This document shows, piece by piece, positions 29,408 to 37,897 of a stretch of DNA of 64,000 nucleotides. Source of the stretch: Acidovorax benzenivorans (GTDB taxonomy: Bacteria > Pseudomonadota > Gammaproteobacteria > Burkholderiales > Burkholderiaceae_C); the NCBI RefSeq assembly GCF_028680575.1, contig NZ_JAPCKI010000019.1, positions 39,924 to 103,923 of the forward strand, written 5' to 3'. Position 1 is the stretch's first letter. Every line of letters starts with the position of its first letter. The translations under genes and the position numbers were made by a program. A model generated the notes under the pieces. That model saw only the letters and a program-made list of their open reading frames with translations, had not been told where the DNA came from and ran no database searches.

Positions 29408-30760
29408 ATGCACCCAGCGCCGTCCTCTGCTCCCACGCCCGTCCCGTTCCGCGAGGCCTTTCTTTTCTGGCTCAAGCTCGGCTTCATCAGCTTTGGCGGG
29501 CCTGCTGGCCAGATCGCCATCATGCATGCCGAGCTGGTGGAGCGGCGCCGCTGGATCAGCGAAAACCGCTTTCTGCACGCGCTCAACTACTGCATGCTGT
29601 TGCCCGGCCCCGAGGCGCAGCAACTGGCCACCTACATTGGCTGGCTCATGCACCGCACCTGGGGTGGCATCGTGGCGGGGGCGCTGTTTGTGTTGCCTTC
29701 GCTGTTCATTCTGATCGGGCTGTCGTGGGTATATCTGCGGTTTGGTGATGTGCCTGTGGTGGCGGGCATCTTCTATGGCATCAAGCCCGCCGTAACGGCG
29801 CTGGTGCTGCACGCCGCGCACCGCATTGGCACCCGCGCGCTCAAAAACGGCTGGATGTGGGGCATTGCTGCCGCGTCGTTTGTGGCCATCTTTGCGTTCG
29901 ACACGCCCTTCCCGGCCATCGTGCTGGCAGCCGGGCTCATCGGCTACTTTGGCGCGCAGCGCTGGCCCGCCGTGTTTGCGCTGGGGGGCGGCCATGCCAA
30001 CGCACACAAGGGCTATGGCCCGGCGCTGATCGACGACCACACGCCAACGCCCGCCCATGCGCGGTTTTCGCGCAGCCATCTGGTCAAAGTTCTGGCGGCT
30101 GGTCTGGCGCTGTGGCTCGCCGCCATGGGCGTGCTGGTGGCCACCCAGGGCTGGCAGGGCACGCTCACGCAGATGGGCTGGTTCTTCACCAAGGCGGCCC
30201 TGCTCACCTTTGGGGGCGCCTATGCCGTGCTGCCCTACGTGTACCAGGGCGCGGTGGAGCACTACCAGTGGCTCAGCGGCCCGCAAATGATTGACGGCCT
30301 GGCACTGGGCGAGACCACGCCCGGCCCTCTGATCATGGTGGTGGCGTTTGTGGGTTTTGTGGGCGGTTGGCTGCAGCAGGTGTGGGGGGCGGACGCACTG
30401 TTTGCAGGCGCTGCAGCGGCGGCTACAGTGGTGACTTTTGTGACCTTCTTGCCCTCGTTCATCTTCATTCTGGCGGGTGGTCCGCTGGTGGAGGCCACGC
30501 ACGGCAAGCTCGGTTTTACCGCGCCACTGTCAGCCATCACCGCCGCCGTGGTGGGCGTGATCCTGAACCTGGCCCTGTTTTTTGCCTACCACCTGCTGTG
30601 GCCGCAGGGTTTTGGCGGCCGCTTCGATGCTGTGTCGGCAGTGATCGCGGCGGGTGCGCTGGTGGCGCTGTTCCGCTTCAAACTGGGCGTCATGCCGCTG
30701 CTGGGCGTGTGTGCGTTGGCGGGTCTGGCGGTCAAGCTGGCGGTGCCTTATTTCACCTGA
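29408..30760 (+). CDS. chrA: chromate transporter ChrA
   Basis: 450 aa, the two-domain long-chain form of the CHR family. Each half carries the family motif: FGGPAGQIAIMH in the first half and FGGAYAVLPY, with LGETTPGPLIMV, in the second. It is expected to export chromate across the inner membrane. No chrB regulator is adjacent, so expression control is not evident. It is divergent from prpE, with 186 bases between them, and ends just before a palindromic element copy. Confidence 0.9.
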   Translation: MHPAPSSAPTPVPFREAFLFWLKLGFISFGGPAGQIAIMHAELVERRRWISENRFLHALNYCMLLPGPEAQQLATYIGWLMHRTWGGIVAGALFVLPSLFILIGLSWVYLRFGDVPVVAGIFYGIKPAVTALVLHAAHRIGTRALKNGWMWGIAAASFVAIFAFDTPFPAIVLAAGLIGYFGAQRWPAVFALGGGHANAHKGYGPALIDDHTPTPAHARFSRSHLVKVLAAGLALWLAAMGVLVATQGWQGTLTQMGWFFTKAALLTFGGAYAVLPYVYQGAVEHYQWLSGPQMIDGLALGETTPGPLIMVVAFVGFVGGWLQQVWGADALFAGAAAAATVVTFVTFLPSFIFILAGGPLVEATHGKLGFTAPLSAITAAVVGVILNLALFFAYHLLWPQGFGGRFDAVSAVIAAGALVALFRFKLGVMPLLGVCALAGLAVKLAVPYFT

Positions 30761-30767
30761 CCGCATT

Positions 30768-30831
30768 TACTACCATTTTGATAGCTGCCAGCGCTTTACG
30801 GATAAGCGCTAGCGGCCAAAAAGACTCAAAT
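30768..30831 (-). repeat. dispersed palindromic element, copy 5 (best preserved)
   Basis: The plus strand reads TACTACCATTTTGATAGC at one end and GACTCAAAT at the other. The core arms AGCGCTT (30790-30796) and AAGCGCT (30804-30810) extend to a 13-bp stem with one mismatch and one G-T pair. It fills the gap between the convergent chrA and isochorismatase-family genes, where a bidirectional terminator would be expected. Confidence 0.75.
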
Positions 30832-30836
30832 CCAGG

Positions 30837-31439
30837 TTACTTGATCAGCCCGAGCACATCCTTGAACGCCGGGTGCTCACAACTGCCCAGCCATTCAAAC
30901 GCCACCATTTCGGTGGTCACCAGCTCGGCGCCCGCACCGGCCAGGCGGTCGAAGGCGGCGTCGCGGTTGCGTTCGGTGCGAGAGCCGCAGGCGTCGGTCA
31001 CCACCCACACTTCAAACTCGTCTTCCAGCAAGTCGAGTGCGGTCTGCAGCAGGCAGACATGGGCTTCGCAACCGGCAATGACGATGGTGCCGCGCTCTGC
31101 CGCCAGCGGGGCAGGCTTTTGCAGGTGCTTGGGCAGGCTGCGCGCGTTGCCGCCCTGGGGCTTGGCCGGTGGGCGCAGCCATTCGCCCAGGCCCTCTTCG
31201 GCGGCGCTGAAGTGCATCTTGGCCAGGGTCTTCTGGCACAGGGCGCGCAGAGCGGCGTCGTTGGCGCCCAGTCGCGAGGGGTTTTGCTCGGTGCCCCACA
31301 CGGGCACGTCCAGCATGCGCGCGATCTCGGCCAGGCGGCGGGCGTTGGCCAGCACGGCGGGGCCTTCGTGGATGGCGGGCATCAGGCGCTCCTGGTAGTC
31401 AACCAGGACGAGTTGGGATTCGGTGGCGTCAAGCAGCAT
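30837..31439 (-). CDS. isochorismatase-family cysteine hydrolase
   Basis: 200 aa. The catalytic triad of the family can be read: Asp14 (VLVDYQER), Lys74 (LAKMHFS) and Cys129 (GCEAHVCLLQTALDL, after the cis-peptide region). Most members hydrolyse amides or vinyl ethers such as nicotinamide or carbamates; the substrate here is unknown. It is in line with, but 89 bases downstream of, the PRPP-synthetase-like gene on the same strand. Confidence 0.88.
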   Translation of the reverse strand: MLLDATESQLVLVDYQERLMPAIHEGPAVLANARRLAEIARMLDVPVWGTEQNPSRLGANDAALRALCQKTLAKMHFSAAEEGLGEWLRPPAKPQGGNARSLPKHLQKPAPLAAERGTIVIAGCEAHVCLLQTALDLLEDEFEVWVVTDACGSRTERNRDAAFDRLAGAGAELVTTEMVAFEWLGSCEHPAFKDVLGLIK

Positions 31440-31528
31440 GGTGGGACCGTTTCTGTGTTCGTTGAATCGCTGTGCGGGCGCAGCGTTGGGGGCAATGGCG
31501 CATTGTCGCAGCCCTGCGCCCGGGGTTT

Positions 31529-32440
31529 TCAGCCGCGAAGCACGGACTGCAGCGCCTTGGCCAGCGGCTCTGCCATGGGCACCGCGTTGCTGGGGTGAGG
31601 AATGCAGTCCGTGCTCCAGACCTCGCCCACACCCGCGTCGCGCAGTACCTGCAGCGCATCGCCCGCAAACAGCGCGTGCGTCACGGCCACATCCACCGAT
31701 GCAGCACCCGCCTGCAGCAGCAGCCGCGCGGCCAATGCCAGCGTGCAGCCGGTGCTGGCCATATCGTCCAGCAGCACCACCGCCCTCCCCTGGGCGTTGA
31801 GTGCGGGCAGTTCAATCGCCACATCGCGGTCGCCATGGCGCACCTTGGTGCAGACGGCATGGTCAAAGCCGTGGCGGGCGGCGGCCTGGGCGATCCACTG
31901 GGCGGATTCGCCGTCCGGCCCTACCAGCAGCGCATTCGGCCGGCGCTCAGCGATCAGGTCGGCCAACGGCTCGGCGCCGCTGAGCACCACGGTCTGCGGC
32001 ACGGGGATGGCCTGCTCCAGCCGGTCAATGCGGTGCAGGTGCGGGTCCACAGTGATCACTGCGTCAAACAGCCCGGCCAGGAACCCGCCCACCACCTGCT
32101 GGCTCACGGCCTCGCCGGGGTAGAAGGCAATGTCCTGCCGCATATAGGCCAGGTACGGCGCTACCAGCGTGAGCTGCTGCACGCCCAGGCTGCGGGCCGT
32201 GCGCGCGGCCAGCAGCAGCTCCACCAGCTTTTCGTTGGGCTGGTGCAGGCTGCGCAGCAGCACGGCGTGTCTTGGCAGGCGCCCTGCGGCATCCACGGGC
32301 AGGCGCAGCTTGAGTTCTCCGTCAGGGAAACGGTGACGTTCGATGGCCTGGGCGTTGAGGCCCGCAGCCTGCGCCAGGCGCAGCGCAGGCGCAGCTTCGT
32401 CGTCGAAATACAGCAACCAGGTGGCTTCAGGCGGGGCCAT
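31529..32440 (-). CDS. ribose-phosphate pyrophosphokinase-like protein
   Basis: 303 aa, close to the size of PRPP synthetase. The N-terminal RFPDGELKLRL, the central TVDPHLHR, which holds the metal His pair, and the phosphoribosyl loop VVLLDDMASTGCTLALAARLL are present. An ATG at 32440 with GGAG upstream was preferred to an overlapping TTG at 32446. The gene begins 2 bases after the AMP/thymidine phosphorylase gene, so they are coupled. It is more divergent than a housekeeping Prs and is probably a specialised paralogue that acts on products of the phosphorylase. Confidence 0.85.
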   Translation of the reverse strand: MAPPEATWLLYFDDEAAPALRLAQAAGLNAQAIERHRFPDGELKLRLPVDAAGRLPRHAVLLRSLHQPNEKLVELLLAARTARSLGVQQLTLVAPYLAYMRQDIAFYPGEAVSQQVVGGFLAGLFDAVITVDPHLHRIDRLEQAIPVPQTVVLSGAEPLADLIAERRPNALLVGPDGESAQWIAQAAARHGFDHAVCTKVRHGDRDVAIELPALNAQGRAVVLLDDMASTGCTLALAARLLLQAGAASVDVAVTHALFAGDALQVLRDAGVGEVWSTDCIPHPSNAVPMAEPLAKALQSVLRG

Positions 32441-32442
32441 GG

Positions 32443-34086
32443 TCAAAACTCCACAAACACACGCGGCACCTCGTCGGCCGTGCCCAAGCGGTAGCCGCTG
32501 CCCTGCTCACACGCATGGCGCGCAAACTCCAGGTCGGCCGGGTAGCTGGCGTGCACGCGGTACAGCAAGTCCCCGGCAGCCACGGTGTCGCCCAGCTTGT
32601 GCATCAAGTCCACCCCGGCGCCCGGCACCTTGGGGGCCCCTGCCAGTCGGGCCACGCGGGCGATCTGGTAGTTGTCGATGCCCGCCACCACGCCGCTGGA
32701 GGGCGCCACCACGTCGAGCGTGAGGGCTCCTAGCGCCGGGTGGTTGTGGTCAAACCCCGTGCTTCCCTGGGCGGCGATGATGGCGTTCATGCGCGCCAGC
32801 GCCCGGCCAGAGTCGAGGATGTCGCGCGCAATGGCATAGCCGTCGCCGCCACGCACATCGGGGTCGCATTCAATCAGGCGCCCGGCCAGGCGTAGCGCCT
32901 TTTGGCGCAGGTCGTCCGGCGCACGTGGGTCGTTTTGCAGCACGCGCATCACGTCGCGTGCCTCCAGCACCGGGCCCACACCGTTGCCCACGGGCTGGCG
33001 GCCGTCGGTGATGACCACGTCCAGCGACAGGCCCATGCGCCGCGCCACATATTCAAACAGGCGACGCAGGCGCTGCGCCTCGGGCATGGATCGCACCTTA
33101 GCCGTGGGGCCGATGGGAATGTCCAGCACCAGGTGTGTGGCGCCCGCCGCCACCTTTTTGGACAGGATGGACGCCACCATCTGCCCGGCCGAGTCGATCG
33201 ACAGAGGCCGTTCCACCGAGATCAGCACATCGTCGGCGGGCGACAGGTTGGCCGTGCCGCCCCAGGCCAGGCAGCCCCGGTAATCGCGCACGATGTCGGC
33301 CAGCTGCTCCAGCGGCAGCTCCACCTTGGCCAGCACCTCCATGGTGTCGGCCGTGCCAGCGGGGGATGTGATGGCGCGCGACGATGTCTTGGGGCACAAC
33401 ATGCCGTGCGCTGCGACGATGGGCACGACCAGCATGGTGGTTCGGTTGCCCGGAATGCCGCCAATGCAGTGTTTGTCGACCACCAGCGGCTCGTGCCAGT
33501 CCAGGCGCCTGCCGCTGGTCACCATGGCATCGGTCAGGAAGAAAACCTCCTCGCGGTCCAGCTCGCTCTGGTGGCAGGCCACCACAAAGGCCGTGAGTTC
33601 GATCTTGGAATAGCGGTGGTCGGCAATGTCCCGCACGATGGCGCCAAAGTCCTCGCGCGTGAGGCGTTCGCTGGCAATCTTGCGAAACAGCGCACCCATG
33701 GACTCGGGCGGCTCGGCCTGCGCCACCGACACGGTGTGGCCATTCTCCACAGCCAGTTGCGCAAACGCATCTTCCGACAGGCCCAGCTCGTGGCAACCCA
33801 CGATGGCAGGGTCGTCCACCACGTTCACCGTGGCCAGGATGCGGCGGCCATTGGCGCGCACTTCGATCTTGGACAGGGCCTGGAAGCCCTCGGCCCGGTA
33901 CACGGCGCAGTCGCGGTTCAGGTAAGCGACGTTTTCGCGCCAGGTGTCGATGGCGACGCGGCGCAGGGCCAGCTGGGACCGGGGCGGCGTGCCCGCCGGG
34001 TCCACGGGGGCTGCGTGCGCGCCAGCGTCGGGCACGGGAGGTACAGAGATGGCGGCAGGGGAAGGGGAAGTCGGCTCGGCGTGCAT
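32443..34086 (-). CDS. AMP phosphorylase/thymidine phosphorylase family (archaeal type)
   Basis: 547 aa, longer than the usual ~440-aa bacterial thymidine phosphorylase and built like the archaeal type with an extra N-terminal domain ([19 protein letters not shown]). Motifs of the nucleoside phosphorylase II fold include [45 protein letters not shown], and the C-terminal [21 protein letters not shown]. Archaeal relatives split AMP with phosphate to give ribose 1,5-bisphosphate and adenine. Whether this protein uses AMP or thymidine is not decided by sequence reading. Its direct partner is a PRPP-synthetase-like gene. Confidence 0.85.
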   Translation of the reverse strand: MHAEPTSPSPAAISVPPVPDAGAHAAPVDPAGTPPRSQLALRRVAIDTWRENVAYLNRDCAVYRAEGFQALSKIEVRANGRRILATVNVVDDPAIVGCHELGLSEDAFAQLAVENGHTVSVAQAEPPESMGALFRKIASERLTREDFGAIVRDIADHRYSKIELTAFVVACHQSELDREEVFFLTDAMVTSGRRLDWHEPLVVDKHCIGGIPGNRTTMLVVPIVAAHGMLCPKTSSRAITSPAGTADTMEVLAKVELPLEQLADIVRDYRGCLAWGGTANLSPADDVLISVERPLSIDSAGQMVASILSKKVAAGATHLVLDIPIGPTAKVRSMPEAQRLRRLFEYVARRMGLSLDVVITDGRQPVGNGVGPVLEARDVMRVLQNDPRAPDDLRQKALRLAGRLIECDPDVRGGDGYAIARDILDSGRALARMNAIIAAQGSTGFDHNHPALGALTLDVVAPSSGVVAGIDNYQIARVARLAGAPKVPGAGVDLMHKLGDTVAAGDLLYRVHASYPADLEFARHACEQGSGYRLGTADEVPRVFVEF

Positions 34087-34194
34087 CGCACCAGCCTATA
34101 CCGAAAATGTCCGCCCACACTCCGGGATCTCCCCGTGCGTCGGCGTGGCAGTGCAAATCTCTCGGCTTGCTTGACTTGCGTCAATTAAAACCTG

Positions 34195-35364
34195 TCACAT
34201 CGCACCGGGTTGCAGTCGCAGCAAACGCCCCTGCGGGCTGTCCGTCAGCAGGTACAGCAGGCCATCCGGCCCCTGTCGCACATCCCGGATGCGCTCGCCA
34301 TTGCCCTGCAACAGCCGTTCCTCTTTTTGTATCTTGCCGCCAGCCACCTCCAACCGGTGCAGGGTGCCGAACTTGAGCGATCCGACAAACAAGCTGCCCC
34401 GCCACGCCGAGCCATAACGCGTGCTGGTCAAAAACGCCATCCCTGAGGGGGCGATGGACGGCGTCCAATGGTGCAGCGGCTGCTCCATGCCCGCGCGGGC
34501 TGTGCCCTCGCCCATCTTTCCGCCGCCGTAGTTCTCGCCATAGGTAATGACGGGCCAGCCGTAGTTGCGCCCCGGCTGGGGCAGATTGATTTCGTCACCG
34601 CCCTGCGGGCCATGTTCGTGTATCCACAGTTTGCCGTCGGGGCCGATCGTGGCGCCCTGGGGGTTGCGGTGGCCGTAGCTCCAGATCTCGGGCAAGGCGC
34701 CGGGTTGCTTGGCATACGGGTTGTCGGGCGGTACGGCCCCGTCGGGGGTGATGCGAATGACCTTGCCGTGGTGGTTGTCGAGCTTTTGGGCATCGTCCTT
34801 GCGGTGGTAGCGCTCGCCCAGCGCCACAAACAGGTTGCCGTCGCTGGCCTGGGCTATGCGGCAGCCAAAATGCAGCGCGCTCTCCACCTTGGGCCGCTGG
34901 CTGAAGATGACGCGCACCTCCTGCAGGCTGCTGGCGTCGGCCGACAGGGTGGCGCGCGCCACCGCCGTGCTGTTGCCTGCCGCGCCACCCGATGCGGGCT
35001 CGGCAAAACAGAAGTAGATGCGGCGGTTGCGGGCAAAGTCGTTGTCGGTCACCACGTCCAGCAGGCCGCCCTGCCCGCCTGCCGCCACTTGCGGCACTCC
35101 CGCCAGCGCAGGCCTCACCTGTCCCGTCGCGCTGACCACGCGCAGGCGGCCCGGCCGCTCGGTCACCAAAAACTGGCCGCCCGGCAAAAAAGCCACCGCC
35201 CACGGATGGACCAGGCCGCTGGCTACGGGCACCAGCGACACGGCGGGTGCGGGCGCGGGTGCGCTTTGGGCCTGGGTCACTGCGTGCGCACCAGACACTA
35301 TCAAAAATATAGCTAACAGCGCTTTGTGCACTAGCGCCACCTGCCGATTTGGTGTCCAACCCAT
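34195..35364 (-). CDS. PQQ-dependent aldose sugar dehydrogenase-like protein
   Basis: 389 aa from an ATG at 35364 with GAGGAG about 10 bases upstream. Signal peptide, then the six-bladed propeller of the soluble glucose/sorbosone dehydrogenase family: SGLVHPWAVAFLPGG, LVTERPGRL, GGQGGLLDV, ALHFGCRIA, SYGHRNPQGATIGPDG and HEHGPQGGDEIN. It should oxidise aldose sugars in the periplasm using PQQ, like E. coli YliI. The hydrophobic core of the signal peptide (VALVHKALLAIFLIVSG) is encoded by a copy of the dispersed palindromic element. It is divergent from the NlpC/P60 gene. Confidence 0.87.
   Translation of the reverse strand: MGWTPNRQVALVHKALLAIFLIVSGAHAVTQAQSAPAPAPAVSLVPVASGLVHPWAVAFLPGGQFLVTERPGRLRVVSATGQVRPALAGVPQVAAGGQGGLLDVVTDNDFARNRRIYFCFAEPASGGAAGNSTAVARATLSADASSLQEVRVIFSQRPKVESALHFGCRIAQASDGNLFVALGERYHRKDDAQKLDNHHGKVIRITPDGAVPPDNPYAKQPGALPEIWSYGHRNPQGATIGPDGKLWIHEHGPQGGDEINLPQPGRNYGWPVITYGENYGGGKMGEGTARAGMEQPLHHWTPSIAPSGMAFLTSTRYGSAWRGSLFVGSLKFGTLHRLEVAGGKIQKEERLLQGNGERIRDVRQGPDGLLYLLTDSPQGRLLRLQPGAM
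35296..35358 (-). repeat. dispersed palindromic element, copy 6, encoding a signal peptide
   Basis: Plus strand: CACTATCAAAAATATAGC, then AGCGCTTTG, then TAGCGCC, then GATTTGG. Core pairing GCGCT/AGCGC is kept. It covers codons 3-23 of the PQQ sugar dehydrogenase-like gene, so the export signal is read from the element. Confidence 0.6.
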
Positions 35365-35559
35365 GCTGTCAAGCTCCTCATGGCCCGTGGCCTTGCATCC
35401 GGTGGCACCAGGGGCGGTGCAAAGCCGGTCTGGCGCGCATCTTGCATGCTGCTTTCGCACGAGAAAACGCCGGGCCAATCGATTTATCTGAATCAAATCA
35501 ACAGCTTGCAAAAACGCTTATTTTTTATAAATAACCATACCGTGTTACCCTTCGCCCCC

Positions 35560-36147
35560 ATGTCCAGATGGTTTTGCATCCTCATCCTTGCCTGCGCCAC
35601 CGCTGCGCACGCTGCGCCCCAGGGCACCAATTCTGACGATATGGACCGCTTGCTCGCGGACAAAGGGCTGCTCACCCGACTCGAAGACGTGAGCCACAAG
35701 GTGGCTGACAAGGCCCAGACCGTGGCAGGCCGCGCGGGTGATCTGGTGGTCAACGCCATGGGCTTTTTGGGCGTGCCCTACAAGCGTGGCGGCAACAGTG
35801 CAGAGACCGGCTTTGACTGCAGCGGCTTTGTGCGCGCGATCTACGAGCAGACCGTGGGCCTTCTCCTGCCCCGCCGTGCCGATCAGCAGGCAGCCGCCAC
35901 CCAGGTCATCGACAAAAAAGAACTGCAACCCGGCGATCTGGTGTTCTTCAACACCATGCGCCGCAATTTCAGCCACGTGGGCATCTACGTGGGGGACGGC
36001 AAGTTCATCCACTCGCCCCGCAGCGGCTCCGAGATCCGCGTGGAAGACATGGGCGTGGCCTACTGGGCCCGCCGCTTCAACGGCGCACGCCGTGTGACGC
36101 CGGGTGAGGGTGTCGACAGCGCCCAGGCAGCCCAGACGCAGAAATAA
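35560..36147 (+). CDS. NlpC/P60 cell-wall peptidase
   Basis: 195 aa. A signal peptide (FCILILACATAAHA) precedes a short helical region and the NlpC/P60 domain (from about residue 70): the Cys nucleophile in ETGFDCSGFV, the His in FSHVGIYVGDG and the following HSPRSG. It should cut peptide stems of peptidoglycan in the periplasm. A GTG at 35542 is an alternative start. Upstream lies an AT-rich stretch (35520-35535) that could hold a promoter. It ends at a strong hairpin shared with the next, converging gene. Confidence 0.9.
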   Translation: MSRWFCILILACATAAHAAPQGTNSDDMDRLLADKGLLTRLEDVSHKVADKAQTVAGRAGDLVVNAMGFLGVPYKRGGNSAETGFDCSGFVRAIYEQTVGLLLPRRADQQAAATQVIDKKELQPGDLVFFNTMRRNFSHVGIYVGDGKFIHSPRSGSEIRVEDMGVAYWARRFNGARRVTPGEGVDSAQAAQTQK

Positions 36148-36159
36148 ACCGGTGATCAC

Positions 36160-36178
36160 TGGGGGCTCCGCGCCCCCA
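36160..36178. terminator. bidirectional hairpin terminator
   Basis: TGGGGGC and GCCCCCA pair perfectly across TCCGC. The hairpin stands between the converging ends of the NlpC/P60 gene and the small exported protein gene and is followed by ATTTG on the plus strand. Confidence 0.6.
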
Positions 36179-36184
36179 TTTGAA

Positions 36185-36637
36185 TCAGGGCTTGATCACA
36201 TACTCCGTCTCGGTGCTGCGAATCGGGCCGCCGCTGATATTGACCGGACCCGCCGACGGGTCGCCCCGCAACAGGGCCTTGGCGGCTGTCATATCGGCTT
36301 GGTAACGAGCCCGGGCCTCGGACTCGCAGGCCTTGCGCTCCACGCCGGGCATTGCCCGGCACTCTTCCAGACTCACCTTGAGCCCGCCCCCCGCTTCGCG
36401 GATGGCCGACTGGTAACGTTGTTGCGGCGTGGTGTCGGGCACCGCACCGCGCGCCAGGGATGCGTCGTCGCTTTGAGCGTGTGCGGCGGTGGGCAGCACC
36501 AGCGCACCGCCCAAGGCCAGCGCTGCAACCAGAAGGCCTGCAGGTCGTGCGAAGAAACGGTTCCACGTGTGTCGCTGCGGCCTGGGGGCCGTAGCAGCGG
36601 AAAGGGTCATCAATGGGGTAATTGGGGCCGTGAACAT
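36185..36637 (-). CDS. small exported protein of unknown function
   Basis: 150 aa. A long N-region is followed by a hydrophobic export signal (AGLLVAALALGGALVLPTAAHAQ) and a polar helical domain with two Cys (LEECRAMPG and RKACESEARARYQ), which could form a disulfide. I recognise no family. AGAAAGG lies about 9 bases before the ATG. It is divergent from the cyclase-like gene and converges on the NlpC/P60 gene. Confidence 0.65.
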   Translation of the reverse strand: MFTAPITPLMTLSAATAPRPQRHTWNRFFARPAGLLVAALALGGALVLPTAAHAQSDDASLARGAVPDTTPQQRYQSAIREAGGGLKVSLEECRAMPGVERKACESEARARYQADMTAAKALLRGDPSAGPVNISGGPIRSTETEYVIKP

Positions 36638-36806
36638 TTTGGGTACACCTTTCTGTCTGTGATTGCGTAGGCTGCGCTGGCAGTGCGAGGCGCATTGCGC
36701 ACACCGGGCCAGCCCATGGGATGAACCACTTTAGTCCTGCATCGCACCCGCATCGCGCCAGCATGTGCCGCGCTACCATGTCGGACACCACCCACAGGGC
36801 GTTGCC

Positions 36807-37508
36807 ATGCACCACACCTCCGCACAGCCAACCGACGCCACGACAGCGCACGACAAGGGCTATCTCAGGCGCCTGCTGTCAGAGCGCAACCAAACCCCCA
36901 CCAGCGACACTGGGGCAATTGACGCAGCCATTGAACAGGCGTTTGTGCGCAGTGTCGCCATCCTGGTGCTGGACATGTGCGGCTTCTCGCGCATCACCCA
37001 GCGCCACGGCATCATTCATTTTCTGGCGATGATCCACCAGATGGAGCAGGCAGCACGCCCGGCCATCGAAGGCAATGGCGGCGAGGTCATCAAGCAGGAG
37101 GCCGACAACCTGTTTGCAGTGTTCGCCACGCCCGAGCAGGCCCTGGAGGCTGCCCTGGACACCCTGCGCGCCCTGAGCGCCATGAACACCGTGCTGCCGC
37201 CCGAGCGGGCGCTGAACGTGAGCGCAGGCATTGGCTTTGGCCCCACCCTGGTGATTGCACGCGAAGACCTGTTTGGCCCGGAGATGAACTGCGCTTGCAA
37301 GCTGGGCGAAGACATTGCCGCGGCCAACGAGATCCTGCTCACCCAAGCCGCCTGCGCCAGCCTGCCTGCGGGCCGCTATGTCTGTGCCCGCACCGACCAC
37401 CAGATATCAGGGATGGACCTGCAGGCGCACCGGTTTGAGCGATGCCTTTTTGAGCGCCCCTTGCACCCACTGGTCGCTGACAGAGGGCATTGTCCGACAG
37501 CCATTTGA
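36807..37508 (+). CDS. class III nucleotidyl cyclase-like protein
   Basis: About 233 aa, a single cyclase homology domain with no membrane segment or sensor. The metal Asp residues are in VLDMCGFSRIT (Asp56) and KQEADNLFAVF (Asp100), with a substrate-type Lys96. The segment equivalent to the catalytic N-x3-R motif reads NCACK (161-165), so the transition-state Arg is replaced by Lys. Activity is therefore doubtful or altered. An ATG at 36765 is a possible longer start. It is followed 55 bases on by a GlsB-type gene. Confidence 0.75.
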   Translation: MHHTSAQPTDATTAHDKGYLRRLLSERNQTPTSDTGAIDAAIEQAFVRSVAILVLDMCGFSRITQRHGIIHFLAMIHQMEQAARPAIEGNGGEVIKQEADNLFAVFATPEQALEAALDTLRALSAMNTVLPPERALNVSAGIGFGPTLVIAREDLFGPEMNCACKLGEDIAAANEILLTQAACASLPAGRYVCARTDHQISGMDLQAHRFERCLFERPLHPLVADRGHCPTAI

Positions 37509-37563
37509 CTGTCTAATCTGTAAGGTGGCTTTATCGTTTAAATCAACTACGAAGGGAAATAAC

Positions 37564-37815
37564 ATGTTGTCATTGCTGGGGATGCTGCTGATTGGTTTGG
37601 TGGTGGGGTTGATCGCCCGTGCCGTCAAGCCCGGAGACGACAAACTGGGCTGGATCATGACGGCGCTGCTGGGTGTAGCAGGCTCGTTTTTGGCCAGCTA
37701 TGTGGGCATTGCAATGGGCTGGTATGCGCAGGGTGACAGCGCTGGCTGGATTGCCTCGGTGGTGGGCGCTATCGCTCTGCTGGTGGTGTACAGCCTGGTC
37801 AAAGGCAAATCCTGA
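37564..37815 (+). CDS. GlsB/YeaQ/YmgE family membrane protein
   Basis: 83 aa with three hydrophobic segments and the family signature GLIARAVKPGDDKLGWIMTALLGVAGSFLASYVG. Members are small inner-membrane proteins, often stress-induced, of unknown biochemistry. A strong GAAGGGAAA site precedes the ATG. Confidence 0.92.
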   Translation: MLSLLGMLLIGLVVGLIARAVKPGDDKLGWIMTALLGVAGSFLASYVGIAMGWYAQGDSAGWIASVVGAIALLVVYSLVKGKS

Positions 37816-37850
37816 TCGGCGCCTGCGCCCGCAGAACCGTCCGCCACCTG

Positions 37851-37880
37851 TTTGTTGACGTTTGTTGACGTTTGTTGAAT
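37851..37880 (+). repeat. three tandem 10-bp repeats before a membrane-associated protein gene
   Basis: TTTGTTGACG occurs twice and TTTGTTGAAT once, head to tail, 18 bases before the next start codon. The phase matches one DNA helix turn, so the three units face the same side; each contains TTGAC, a -35-like word. Confidence 0.7.
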
Positions 37881-37897
37881 CACACACTGTCACCATC

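Noticed and set aside
37851..37880. Tandem repeats as a CRISPR array
   Set aside because: Units are 10 bases with no spacers and no cas genes are nearby.
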